Assembly (NCBI RefSeq): GCF_002865645.1
Contig: NW_020194638.1
Coordinates: 1,481,974-1,545,973, forward strand
From: Hyaloscypha bicolor E
Lineage: Eukaryota; Ascomycota; Leotiomycetes; Helotiales; Hyaloscyphaceae
Direction: 5' to 3'
Length of the DNA: 64,000 bases
Under the pieces are notes generated by a model. The model saw nothing but the letters and a program-made list of their open reading frames with translations, had not been told where the DNA came from and made no database searches. Positions 12,503-23,877 of the stretch are shown one piece after another (the first letter of the stretch is position 1; each line of letters starts with the position of its first letter). A program made the position numbers and the translations under genes.

Positions 12503-13849
12503 GAGTACAGCGAATAGTGAATAAGTAGGAGATTTTTAGGGGCACTCTTAGAGCCTTTCCTGTACAGCCACGAGCATGGTTTGACTTTCGTCTATCCCAT
12601 CTATTCTTGCCTGTTATGTTCACCATCCGATGGGGCAGTCGACCGAACTGTACGCGCTGGGACTTTCCTTCCGCCTATTCTTGAGTCTCGCCGCGCTCAG
12701 ATCGGACCATCCTACAGAGCGTATCCATTATTGATTGTGAGGCTGATCTTCTAGTATCAAGCAGCTACCGCAGGTGTGATATTTGACATATTCAATATGG
12801 GAGGGGCCATCAGATCACCATTCCCTCTGCAGCTCTCAATCTTCTTTCTCACCAAGTTTGCTTCTGAATTCACGTATTTCGTTAGCTCCATGAATTTCAG
12901 CAACCGGGCTAGGCTGTTAATCGCAATTGCTTTTTAAAAGAACACCAAACCAGCTTCTTTCGAGATCGAATCTGATGTTAAGAAACGATTGGAAGTCTCA
13001 GCTCCCTCGACCATGTCTCTCACCCAAGTGGGATCGAAGCATCATACGAAAAGCCATGGCTGTTCAAGAAGTCACTCCACTAATTACCAAGAGCCGCTTA
13101 CTCCTCCAGATTTGGCGCTTTTCTAATCTTGTCTCGACAATTCATGCCCAAGTTATTTTGCTCCTGTATCGTGGTCACATCCCAGTATGCCACGCAAGCA
13201 GTGGTAATGAAGTCAATGAAGTCAATGAACGAAACACTCGTCCTAGTGCGCCACAAGGTGACGAATCACTCCCGTTCCAGGAGAAGAAGTATCCTTACTG
13301 GACTACTAACCTATTTCGCTAATACTCCAAAAATAACCGCGCATTGCGGGCGCACCAATACATATTTTGTCCACAAGGAGATCTGTTTTCGAGTATTAGA
13401 CGGTGACTTCGTGGACTACTTTGTGTACTGTACTTTCTTTACGTCGCCCTTTATGAATGTCATTCTTCTTGTCTATTCTTTGTTCCACTCAGACAACTTT
13501 AAGTGGTGCAAAACTCGCGAGGTTGTCCGGAGTGAAGGAGAGAAGTCTGAAGATAGTGCATATGGAAGGTAGATGCTACCTTGATCTCACTCGCTAATAA
13601 CGAATAAGATAGATCTTCTACTCCTTTTATATATTCTATTCTATATAATGTGTAGCGTTATTATTGGGGGTTTGATTTAGGAGTCTTAGCGTCATAGCCA
13701 ATGAAAAGTAGATTGGAAAAGGGGGTGATTAGAACTTAATAGATTCTCAGAAAATATACTTTCATAATTGGTTTGCCACATCTTCATCTGATGATTTATC
13801 ATTGAATTCCTTTTTGATTTAAAGTCGTAAGTAATCTCAGTTATAGTGT
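12503..13849. other. Gene-poor spacer
   Basis: Two overlapping ORFs (12927-13322 and 13129-13572, plus strand) show no family resemblance I can name and overlap each other in different frames. A short direct repeat of GTCAATGAA lies at about 13210-13230. From 13570 the sequence becomes AT-rich. Nothing here is convincing as a gene. Confidence 0.4.
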
Positions 13850-15454
13850 TTGCCCTCCCGGGTTTGGCGCCCGCCGCATCGGGCAAGGCGAGCGTACGGG
13901 CCGGCCGCCGCTTTCGACGTCTATAAAGACCGCGCGCCCGTCCACCCCCCCTCTCTTTTTAACCATCGTCCTCATCCATCCTTCCCCAACAACACTCCCG
14001 TCGCTCGGTCGCTTCGTCTCGTCATGCGCCATCCTCCCCCTACCCTACCCCACCGCTACCACCTCCGTTGACCTCACCCAGCTGAAGAAACCCTTTCGAC
14101 ACGCGGTTTGAAGCCAAAATTCTCGATCTTCCACTACGACTTCGATGCTCGTAAGCGTCCGCGACGGCGATCGACCCTCTGAACCACGTCTCGTTGGCCG
14201 AGATACGAGCATGAGCTGGATCTCGTACACCTCCTGCTCGTCGTCGCACCATCATGACCCTCGCGGCAGTGCTGGTCGGTGATTGCGATTGCGTATGCTC
14301 TGCCTTGGCCATGCCTCGGCGTTAAGACATGGCCAATCGAGAAAATTCTGCACGACGACGTGGCTGGCTTCTGCCTAGCTACGCCGCAGATTGATTGTGT
14401 GTCGGCGGCGGCGGCGGCGTTTCGGTGAGCTCCTTTGACCCAGCGGAGGAGGTGGATTGCGTCTGTGTGCCTGGACCTGGGCTGACCCGCAACGAGAAGG
14501 GCCGATCTCTGCGTACGTAGCAGGAGGATATTAGATAGTTGGAGTTCCGGCTCCAGCATCCTGCAATCCGAAATTCGACATACCCTCTTTTCGAAAACTG
14601 TCACACGACCCCGCCCGTCCACACAGCCGCTGCGAGTTCACCTTCTCCCGAGTTACTAATACAGGGATGGAGAGGTGAGGAAGTCCGTTCCAAGTTCGAA
14701 ATGGGCAGGGCGGAGGAGCAAGAATTGCAGATCCTAGCACAATCTCTCGATCGGCGGCGACGCTATCGGATACACGGATTAGACGGGCGGGTGGCGAAGT
14801 GCAGGCAGATGGACTCTGCAACATCCAGCCCTCGCATTCCTGGCAGAATGAGTTGGCCGCCTGGGGTCTGTTTTGGGATCATTTTCTCTGCATGCTGGCG
14901 CCGAGGAGTGCGTCACCCGATGGTCTTCTGTTCAGGAAGGTCGCATGGGCTCAGCTCTGCATGGGATGGCGGGTTGAATCCCTTAGAGTGTCGAGCACTG
15001 CCTCGCGGGCGGACTTCTCCAACCCTGGCAAAACAAGGCGCATCTCACAGAGTGCAGGAGTAGAAGGGGGAGGGGTAATTTTCATGCGCAGTACCGTTTC
15101 TTGTGGTGTTTGGGCGGATGGGGAACGGGCTGGCGATGATGGCATGGCAGTTGTGAGCGGCAAATGGACACAGATAGCGAGGTAGGAGGACGGACCCATC
15201 TTCGTTTAGCGTTACTTGTGGGCTGGCCATATAAACCTTCTATATCTCCTACTTTAAAAAAATCTCAGGTTATGAAATCAGCAATTTTGCAGGACCAACT
15301 TCTATCCACTTCAAATTCTTTCGCAATGGCAACAGTCAATTTGAGTCATGTCCAATTTTGGCAGGCCCCTTTGAATCTATTATCCTCCAAACGTGCTTCA
15401 CCGCACACACGCGAGAATGGCAGATCTGGCTTAGCAACCAGCCAGCGTCACTAG
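13850..15454. other. GC-rich spacer with promoter-like start, no intact gene
   Basis: At about 13850 composition switches from AT-rich to GC-rich. A TATAAA (13922-13927) is followed by a long pyrimidine-rich run with CCACCCCCC and CTCTCTTTTT, like a strong fungal promoter and leader. No intact ORF follows: short ORFs on both strands to 15200 are in competing frames with no recognisable domain. It may be the 5' end of a gene that has lost its body. Confidence 0.35.
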
Positions 15455-15883
15455 ACAACAAATCAGACGAAATACTCAGGCACGACAACCAGTCAAAGTC
15501 TGCAGTCGCACTGGCTTAGTACCACGCTCAGAAGCGGGTTTAAGGAGACTCAAGAACGGGCTGTACTACTTCCAGAGGTGGACGCCGAGACTTTTCGGGT
15601 TTTCGAAAGATGGCTATCCAATTATAGGGTATCTGGATTCGAATATTTGGACTGGACACTGCTCTGCAAGTTCTATGTTCTCGCGGACTATCTTCAAATA
15701 TCGTCTGTTCAAAATCGAATTCTTCACGCTCTAGCCTTGAAACTCGAGAAGGTCAACAAGCGCCTACCACTTTCGGTCATACTATTTATATACGAAAACA
15801 AGATGCCCCGCTTACCTCTGCGAAAATTATGGGTCGATTGGGTTGTAAGGTGTGCCAATCCTGAGGTTTTTGATGATGACTAG
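15455..15883 (+). pseudogene. BTB/POZ-like protein fragment
   Basis: The plus frame 15455-15883 encodes STTLRSGFKETQERAVLLPEV, DAETFRVFERWLSNY, a helical stretch with FYVLADYLQI, and LWVDWVVRCANPEVFDDD. This matches the second half of the small BTB/POZ-domain proteins common in ascomycetes, which typically act in protein-protein interaction. No good start or N-terminal BTB strand is found in frame: a TAG lies at 15452-15454, and the preceding sequence is open only in another frame. The frame stops at a TAG, after which GFPEEFRAH still resembles family sequence. Both ends therefore look broken. A spliced intact gene cannot be fully excluded without transcripts. Confidence 0.5.
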
Positions 15884-16589
15884 GGGTTTCCTGAGGAGTT
15901 CCGGGCTCACCAATAGACAGTATCCACCAGGGTCCGTTTTAGCAATGTTAGGTTGCATCACACTCGAAGACGGTACACCGCCAAAGTCGCCAAAAAGTCA
16001 AATGCTCGCGCTGTGTCTGGCTCCCACACAAGATCCAGCAAGTCCTTTTCAGAGGATCGAGACAGATGTGGTTCATTATATAAATGCAGAAAATGTCCCT
16101 CGGACTAAAAGACGAACAATATACCTCCAAAAGTCACATAGCTATCAGTCACTATGCCTTATTTCACTCAGATACCATTATTTCTGGATCAGAGTAGCAG
16201 ATTCTCAAGGACAACGACGAAGGTCAAGCTCACTTCAAGCTTATCCGCTCGAATATGGGCCCACAGCCACCAGGTCTAACTTGAGTGAGAATTTCGGGGT
16301 TCCCCCAATACTTGGATTCAGATTAAGCTGGACGAATGGTGTTAGCTTTGATGTGATCATAAGGATTATAGACAACACCTTTCGAGGCGACATCATCGTT
16401 GCCACTACTGTCGAAATCCCGAGTGCCAAACAGAGTTTGAGAAGCGTTGTTGAATCTTTCACCACAAATTTCGATCGCGAAGATACTCCTCAAGACGTCA
16501 ATTTCAAACAGCGGCCTGCTGTTTCTGATAAAATAATCCAGGAGATTGCCGCTCTGGGAGTCGTCACTGAGAATCAAAAGGTTAAGTGA
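15875..16589 (+). CDS. Orphan ORF, unknown function
   Basis: An open frame of about 238 codons follows directly on, and slightly overlaps, the BTB-like fragment. The protein has no domain I recognise. It includes PPGSVLAMLGC, a region rich in basic residues near the middle (PRTKRRTIYLQKS) and an ending ALGVVTENQKVK. A competing minus-strand ORF covers 16323-16817, so coding status is uncertain. It could be the rest of a degraded gene rather than a real protein. Confidence 0.3.
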
Positions 16590-17070
16590 AGTTTGGAAGT
16601 CAACTTCATGTACACAAGGTGGCTTGAAATATAGCATGATCAAACTATTTCGCTTACAACACGAAAATTTAGAGGAGAAATCGGTAGCAGATGTCGAAGA
16701 TTCAAGAATGGGAGTTGTTAGGTATATGGTAGATGTGAAATAAAGTTGGACACACCTTTGGAGCAAGACACGTTCAACGAAGCTTAGGAAGATTCTTCGT
16801 TTGTCTTCCTTACACAAACCTTCTTAGCAGCTTAATAACTTCGCATACTATAACCAATAATAGAGAAGATTACAAAGCCTCGTGTATCAGCGTTGGGAAA
16901 GAACTGTCTGATTCTTGGCAGCGTCATTTTGTCGCCGGGAGCGGGGGTTAGAAATACGAGGCCTCCCAGCAAGTACGCGATGTGCAACAAAACTGCCGTC
17001 TTAGTTGACGTCCAACGGCGTGATGCATTTCAAGAATCACGTGGCCACGGTCAATAAGATCGACCTCAGA

Positions 17071-18118
17071 TTATCTCATAAATCAGACCCTATAAGGTGC
17101 CTAATTATGCGAAATAAATTAAGGAAATATAAGCACGAACTCCTGGCCAATTAGAGGGCGGGAAGGGGATAACACCTTATAGGGTCTGAGGACTTTTGGT
17201 CGCACCTTTGGTGGTTCGCGCCTAAAATTTATATAGGAGGGCTATTTTACTTTAAATATATACTTTTACTCGATCCTCACGACTTATAATAATAATAAAA
17301 ACGTGTAATTAAAGCTCTTATAATTCCCTATTATTTAAGGTGTCCTTTAAGTATATTAGGCGTGGTGAGGTGTGGGTTTTTAAAGGCTAAAGATAGTGAG
17401 TTATATTTACGACTAAGGCAAATCGCGAGTTTTCACGGGGTTTCAACCTTTAAAAAATTATAAAATCACAACGAACCGTCCAAATCATATGTACGTTAGG
17501 CCAAATTAAAGATCTCGATTTCTTTTATAAATTCTATTAAATAGATTTTTAAGTGTCCGCTTATTAATTAAATGCGACCGTGGAAAAGGTAGAAAATCAA
17601 TGAAAAAATGGCCAAATAGCACCTCCCCCTCTAATTTTCAATAAAAACAATACTTAATAAGAAGAAAGACACTTGTCTAACGTTCTTATAAGCTATAAGA
17701 CCCTCAAGAAAGCTTTAATAAGCTCGTACGAGTACGTGGTTATGTCGTGAGAAGGGGCGTTCTAGTTACCGTGTAATCTCACGAGAGGAGACCTGATTTT
17801 TGACCATATACTTGGTATTAAAGGAATTAGCTAGAGTACGTATAAATTTGGGAGGGCTTATATATTTAGTATAAAATTTAATTAAGGTAGTCACGAAGAG
17901 GAGAAACGTAGAGTTGAGAGTAGTATCAAGGAGAGAAGAAGAAAGGTAGAGAAATTTTCAGGCTCGAATCATACAAACTAGAACCAAAAGTCCTCAGACG
18001 CTCCGCAGTGCATTCCTCAAAATCCTGACTAATTATGCTAAGTAAGCAGGATTTATAATGCTGGTGACCTTACTGGTCTGTGCTGTTGTCCACTGCGAGC
18101 GTCTGATTTATGAGATAA
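17071..18118. mobile_element. TIR DNA transposon (probably non-autonomous), 9-bp target duplication
   Basis: Terminal inverted repeats of 18 bp (TTATCTCATAAATCAGAC at 17071-17088 and its complement at 18101-18118) bound a 1048-bp AT-rich element. The 9 bases GACCTCAGA occur directly outside both ends (17062-17070 and 18119-18127), a perfect target-site duplication of the length typical of Mutator-like elements. Each end has its own subterminal inverted pair: 17084-17099 with 17173-17188, and 17995-18010 with 18091-18105 (one base missing). A longer inner pair of 17 bp joins 17184-17200 to 17983-17999. No transposase ORF is seen, so it is probably mobilised in trans or dead. Confidence 0.75.
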
Positions 18119-18600
18119 GACCTCAGACCGAGGGCCTTTCCCTTATTGATTTTTCATCTAGCGACTTCCTTGCTTAGACACGTGTTACCTGGAGTTATAT
18201 GGACTCCAATTCAGCTCAAGTTAGGCGCGGTCTGTGATCTTCGCCCCAGATCCCTAGCCCATTTCCTTGTTTTCGCCAATATATGGGCACTCGGTAGGCT
18301 CCCTGGTAGTGTCCACGTTCCATACGTTTACAAAGAAGCCGGTCCTTCTGCTCAAATATATGCTTGCTGATCGTGAAATCAAAATGTCAACATCCAAAAT
18401 ATATAAACAAGTTTGCAACTAGGTCCTACATAAACATCTTCCAAGCGTATGCCCTCTCCTGAGGCTGCTGTCCATAAAATCGTATAATGGAGAAAGTCGA
18501 TACCCAATTATTTATTCCCACCACTATTTCGCATTCCCAGACCATAACACAACTCCAGTTGCCCTCATTGCTGGCTGTAAACAATTCTGTACTTATCTCC
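18119..18600. other. Spacer
   Basis: Between the TIR element and a minus-strand coding-like stretch. A 74-codon plus ORF at 18146-18370 has no recognisable feature. Nothing else seen. Confidence 0.4.
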
Positions 18601-18604
18601 TCGC

Positions 18605-19060
18605 CCTCGTTCTCGGCATATGGCATCGGTCAGGGACGCGAGGAGTTCGTCGATTGTGTCGTTGGCGGTGGTTGTGGGCGTGGGAGCGGTAACGGTAGCT
18701 GTATTGAACGTGGTAACTTTCGAGGTCCGAAATCTTTACTGTTTATTAATTAGCTGAACTGTTTGCCCAACTTAAATGGTATAGCAGCTCACCTCGATTG
18801 CTATTAATACACATCTTGATGAGGCAAATGCTTATCATTACGACGATGCCTGCCATTCCGACGACGAGAGTCATGGTTGCTCCCTGAGGAACTGAGAGCG
18901 AATTAGCAAACATGAACAAGAGATAATGGTACTAGTAGACCTTACGCATTCTTTGCTTCCGTTGAGGATATTGTTGAAGATTCTGTGCAAGGCTGCTAGG
19001 AATGTAGATTTCTGAGGAAGTTGAAGGTCGAGTGATGGGTTTCTTGCATTTATGTCCTGG
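18605..19060 (-). CDS. Possible small single-pass membrane protein, fragment
   Basis: On the minus strand, an exon-like stretch ending at a GTAAGG donor (about 18948) can be joined in frame to GATMTLVVGMAGIVVMISIC, a hydrophobic segment followed by a basic juxtamembrane end. A GTGAG donor (about 18794) and a further polar exon down to about 18605 may follow. I cannot find a start codon or recognise a family. The Ser/Thr-containing N-terminal part followed by one membrane segment is reminiscent of the gene at 57780-58547. Boundaries are approximate and this may be a relic. Confidence 0.25.
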
Positions 19061-20785
19061 TTTGTTTACTTTCCAACCTCTTTATTTCGAGCCAGATTGG
19101 CCAACCACACGACGCTTGCGACTCCTTTGCAGCGACTCCTGTACCATTTGCAACCCAATTCGAACGGAGAAAAGGGGTCCATGATGAGCTGCAGATGAAG
19201 GAGAGCTCTCGAGGGCACTGATCGATAAAAACGAGTCGGGAATGCGCTTCAAGGAGCGCTTATCGAGCAATGATTGCGAGGACCTCGAGACCTCGAAAGA
19301 TTGTCTGAGCAACGCGGTGAGGCTAAGCTTGGTTGTCGGAAGAGGCCATGCATGCTGCAGCTTCGGTGCTCCTCAAAGGAAGTCTGACCAGAAAGTATTG
19401 TGATACTTCCGACCCGTAATGTGCACTACAACGAACTCGTTACTAAAAAGCTTCCAAATTGTGAAAGGAGAAAGGACCCGCCGAGTATATCATATCGTGA
19501 CTCTCTAGTCACCCGAGACCACTATTATAGCAAGTATCGAGATTGAAAGACGCTCGAGAAGTTGGAACTCAGAGGTTCTCACCACCTCGCTTAGCCCATG
19601 TTGCCGAGAACTTCCCCTTTCCGCGCGACGGCAACCTGAGAACAAGCTCAACCCCTCCTAAACTCAGTTCCGACCGCATGAATAAACGCTCAGTATGTTT
19701 TACTCAAGCTGGGCAAAGTAGAACTTGCATCACGCGACTTGTGTTGCCGAAATTGTCAAAGGACGAGCCGGGCCTTAGCAGCAAACATGATTTATGGACA
19801 GAGCTCTCTTGGCCACAACCGTAATTCATGCTCCAGACAGACCCCAACGTTGATAGCCCCTAGCTCCCAGCCCCAGGGCTTAAGAGTGGATGGACTAACG
19901 AGGTCAGTCCCAGCCTCCTCAATTTTGTAATTGGAGTTCGACTCGATGAATGCTTTGAGATTATGCACACCGAGAGCAATGCCATACACAAAGACGCGTT
20001 CTGCAAGCATGAAACCGTAACGCCACAGGGGCTTTTCTGCGGTTGAAAACGCAATGTAAAGAAGCGCGTAGATTCCAGAAGAGAGTTATCAAGCTGTAGC
20101 CAACAATAAAGGATGAATAAACGCGTGCATCGAGCGGAGTACATCAACAACAATCAAAAACAGCCTGCCTCATGGAAGCCTGCGGGCAACTCTACGTGTG
20201 ACTTCACATCTGCTTGAATCTCTTGAGTATTCAAGCATATCGATCAGAGCGAAAAGAGAAAAAGGTTGCACGGATCCCGAAGAAGCAGAGGATGAAGAAG
20301 AACTACCGCGTACGTGTTGACATCGCGATCCCGTTGCCGTGTTTTGACGCCCAGGGCGTGTTCTTAACTCCGAACTCTCCAGCCCAGCCAATTATCCGTT
20401 CAGCTGCGGCCAGAAACGCACTGGACCGTGCACGTTTTAAGCGAACTTGATCAGCAAATCATACTGTCCAAATTCTTGATTCTACCCATCTGATTCGCTA
20501 CAATTTTGTGGTATATTTGATCACGGAAGTGCGTTCCTGGCCGCAGCTGAACGGATAAGCCATCAGAAATATCACTACTAGAAGCACAGGCCCGACGTCG
20601 GCACTCTTTCACGCTATGGTAATCGCCGCAAAAACGCAATTCTTTCACGAGCTTCATGAATGATCACAAGTGTTCGAATCAAATTCTACTTTTCGTTTTC
20701 TTTCCGCGCGGCAAGCATAATATAATCGGTCAAGCCAGAAAAGGGATAGAACGGCGAACAAAGAGCTGCGCCTCCCCACGTTCTT
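19061..20785. other. Gene-poor spacer
   Basis: Only short ORFs in competing frames are present (for example 19543-19824 plus and 20170-20391 minus). None has a domain or a plausible exon chain. No tRNA or rRNA gene was recognised. Confidence 0.4.
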
Positions 20786-21122
20786 GTGCCAACTATTTGT
20801 TTGCACCAATCATTTCTTAGTATCTTTGGTTTTGTTTTTTTGGTGGCCAACAAATTATTTGCACCAGTAATTTGATAGTACCAATAATCTCTTGGCACCA
20901 CTTATTTCTTTATACTAACCATTTTTTAGTACAATTATTTTTATGGTACTAGCAAATTATTTGTACTAGTAATTTTATAATACCAATAGCTTCTTAGTAC
21001 CAATATTTTCATGGCACTAACTATGCGTTTATACTAACAGTATTTTGGTGCCAACCCAACTTTTGTGCCAACCATTTCCTCGTACCAATGGTTTTCCGGT
21101 ACTAACGCATTTTTTTGTACCA
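20786..21122. repeat. Degenerate 17-bp-period minisatellite
   Basis: About 20 units around GTACCAAYNATTTNTTA follow one another. The GTACC/GCACC/ATACT core recurs near 20786, 20803, 20820, 20861, 20878, 20895, 20912, 20929, 20946, 20963, 20980, 20997, 21014, 21031, 21048, 21065, 21082, 21099 and 21117. The period is 17 bp nearly throughout, with one irregular stretch at about 20820-20861. Unit sequences differ mainly by transitions, yet spacing is kept. Confidence 0.85.
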
Positions 21123-22436
21123 TTATGTCTCCATAGTCCGGATCCAGCGAGCTCCTTCTCTCCTTAGCTTTAGATTTTAATATACACCTTGATCTTTGAT
21201 CTTTAAGCATTCGTCTATTGCATTGATCCTGCCGTCACAAGAAGAGGAGGGCGACAGAGGACGACTGACTGGACCTCGCGAGCTGAGATCTGCTCTGCCC
21301 ATTTGAGATCGGAGAGTAACGAACGACTGCGAGAGTCATCCAGGCGACGGCCATGGCGATGGGGATGGAGGCCCTCCATATTTGGCTGCCCCTAACGATG
21401 CTCGCTTAATTTTGGTGTTCCGACCCCCCTAAAACAGCGATATAACTATCCCGGATTTAGGGATTAAAACACTACTACCTTGATTAGAAAAGTAAAATTA
21501 TGAATGGTAAGAGTAAAGTGCGAATCTCACTTGCCTTCTGACTTGATCTCCCGGATTTATTATTAGTCCTGTGACCTGCTTCCCTCTAAACACACGTGCA
21601 CATCCTCAAATTCCTCTCACACCGAATTCTCGCTCATCTTCTCACCACCTTAGGTTCTCTCCTATGATTCGAAATCAGTCACAAGACAAACCTCGCCCAC
21701 TTTCTCACGGGTTCCCTCCACGTGATTGGCTACGGGCTTGCCGCCTTCGCCTCAGCATCAGCGCTCCTCCAACCCACAGCCTCGCAGCAACAGGGATCGC
21801 CACAGCCCACTCACCCACAGCCGGGCCATGCGCCTGAAATATGTGCGTCATCTCTAATTTCGCTGTGCTCCGCAGGCGTCCAGTCCCCACATCGGCTCGA
21901 CTCCAAATCAAGTGCTCCGATCAAAAATTAAAATAACCCTCTATTTGTTTACGTTCACGTCCACGACACGTCTCCGTACTCCTTTATTTCACTTCGAAAA
22001 TTAAACTCGAAAGAGGAAAAAAAAAATCCGAGAGAGGAGAAAGGGGGCGAAAAAAGAAAGAGGGCAAAGGAAGAATCTCAAGGCTGAAACGTGAGGAAGC
22101 AAAAAAGACGCAGATGAAGAGACGCGAGAGATGAGACATCATCCGAGGGAAAGGAAACGGAAAGGAAAGCAGGTTTGGATTGCGTGCGAGGCAGTGAATG
22201 AGCGAGTGCTGAACGGTCACTCCGATTGATCTGATCCATTCGGTGATTTTGGGCAGGCCACGCATTAATCGATCGCATTCCTCTCGATCTGTATTTGCTT
22301 TTACCGTTGGAGAAGTGAAGGCTGCCGGTTGGTTTAGCTTGTGATCGAGGCGAGCTGCTCTACATTACGGCTCCGCGGATCCGATTACGATACCCGGAAA
22401 GGAAGGCGTGGTCTCTGGGGTTCGTGCGAGGAAGAG
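21123..22436. other. Upstream region of the Rab-like gene
   Basis: About 1.3 kb before the GTPase start. A run rich in GA (about 22005-22180) lies in the probable 5' UTR/promoter. No gene is recognised. Confidence 0.4.
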
Positions 22437-23545
22437 ATGGCTCAGTCTCTTGAGGCCAAGATTGTGGTTCTGGGGTCGCAGGGCGTGGGGAAGACGTCGC
22501 TGGTTCATCGGTTCGTACTGCTTGTTGATTGCATGTGAGGGGAGAGAATGGTGCTGATGAGAGGAGCAGATATGTGAAGAATCAATTCCAGCCCGCGAGC
22601 ACGATGTCGACGGTAGGAGCGAGCTTTCTCACGAAACGCGTGGTGGATGATGAGAGTGATACGGTCGTGCGATTGCAGATTTGGGATACGGCTGGACAGG
22701 AGAGATTTAGGTTTGTTGCTTTCTTTCTCTCTATCCCAAACTCTAACCTCGGCCTCCGAACGCAAGGTTTTCCTCAGCTGTGACGATTGGAAGGAACAAT
22801 GCTGATTGGAGATGCAATGGGTAGGAGTATCTCGAGACTTTATTACAGAGGTGCAAACGCTTGTATACTCTGCTACAGCATTACCGACACGACGAGTTTC
22901 GAAGAAATGGGTGTTTGGTTGACCGAACTCCGCCGCAACCTCCCCCCGGATATCATACTGCATGTCGTGGGCACGAAAGCGGATTTAGTTACAAGAGACC
23001 CGTCGATAAGACAGGTGCCGTTTGAACGCTGCATTGCGTATGTTGCGGACAATCTCGCGCCTGGCATGTCGTCGACTCCGCCTGCTACTGCTACGCCTGG
23101 TGGGGTTCTTGATACTGGCGGAGGGGGGAGTGCATACCGTGGATTCCTTGGGCAAGGAGGAGGCCAAGCTGCTGCGTTGGATGGCGCGAGGAGTCCGAGT
23201 TCGAAGAGGAGTAGTGGCTTCTGGGGTCAAGAGGTTGGATGGGATTGTTGCCATGAAGTCAGTGCTGAGAGTGGGGAGGGCGTGGAGGAAGTGTTTAGGG
23301 TTATTACGAGGAAGCTGGTCGAGCAGAATAGGAAGATTCAGGAGCAGTTGATGAATGCTACGCAGTCGCCGTCTCCAGGGGAGCAGAGTGGAGGGGATTA
23401 CTTTGATCGGATGAGACCTGGTGGGAGTTTCAGGGTGGGAAGAGATAGGAGAAGCTGGTTTGGCGTTCCGGTTGAGACTTATATTGAGGAGGCGAGTCCG
23501 GATGGGCAGCCGCCGCAGGTGAAGACGAGGAGGAAGTGTTGTTAG
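22437..23545 (+). CDS. Rab-family small GTPase
   Basis: Join 22437..22510, 22570..22710, 22825..23545, giving 311 aa. Rab GTPases cycle between GDP and GTP forms on membranes to direct vesicle traffic. Seen: P-loop GSQGVGKT (residues 13-20), switch II motif WDTAGQE followed by RFRSISRLYYRGANAC, G4-like GTKADL, a weak G5-like VSAES, and a C-terminal CC suited to geranylgeranylation. The protein is about 100 residues longer than a usual Rab. A Pro/Gly/Ser-rich insertion lies at about residues 150-202, between G4 and the GFWGQEVGWDCCHEVSA block, and there is a long tail. Intron 1 needs an atypical GTTCGT donor; intron 2 is 114 bp. It converges with YKT6, another trafficking gene. The subfamily is not assigned. 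Confidence 0.87.
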
Positions 23546-23877
23546 TTTTGTTGGATGGATACCCTGGTTGGATTTGGATTTGCACGGCGGGGTAACGGCT
23601 GCATTTGAACGGGCGTGGAATTGGTGGCATTAGCATCTGGCGTTCCGGTCGATTGGCATAATGAAGGATGGATATCATGCATAGTCGAAGAATGAAATCT
23701 CACGCATTCTCCCTCTCACACTTGTTTCTCAGTCGAGCCCTCTTGATATTGTAGTAGAAACCCAATTTGCCATCTCACTCGCAGAACTGCTATGCACCAA
23801 GTATTACGCACTGTATCGTCAAAGAAAAGAACGCCGTCCTTGCCCCCAGTCCAACCCATTCTCCCCCGTGCCAACCT

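Noticed and set aside
12927..13572. Two overlapping plus ORFs of 131 and 147 codons
   Set aside because: Different frames over the same bases, no domain, no splice structure that would make either a gene.
20660..20690. Possible tRNA B-box-like GTTCGAATC
   Set aside because: No cloverleaf could be formed with upstream sequence.
20786..21122. Minisatellite considered as a CRISPR-like array
   Set aside because: No separate spacers; units are contiguous at a 17-bp period and the genome is fungal.
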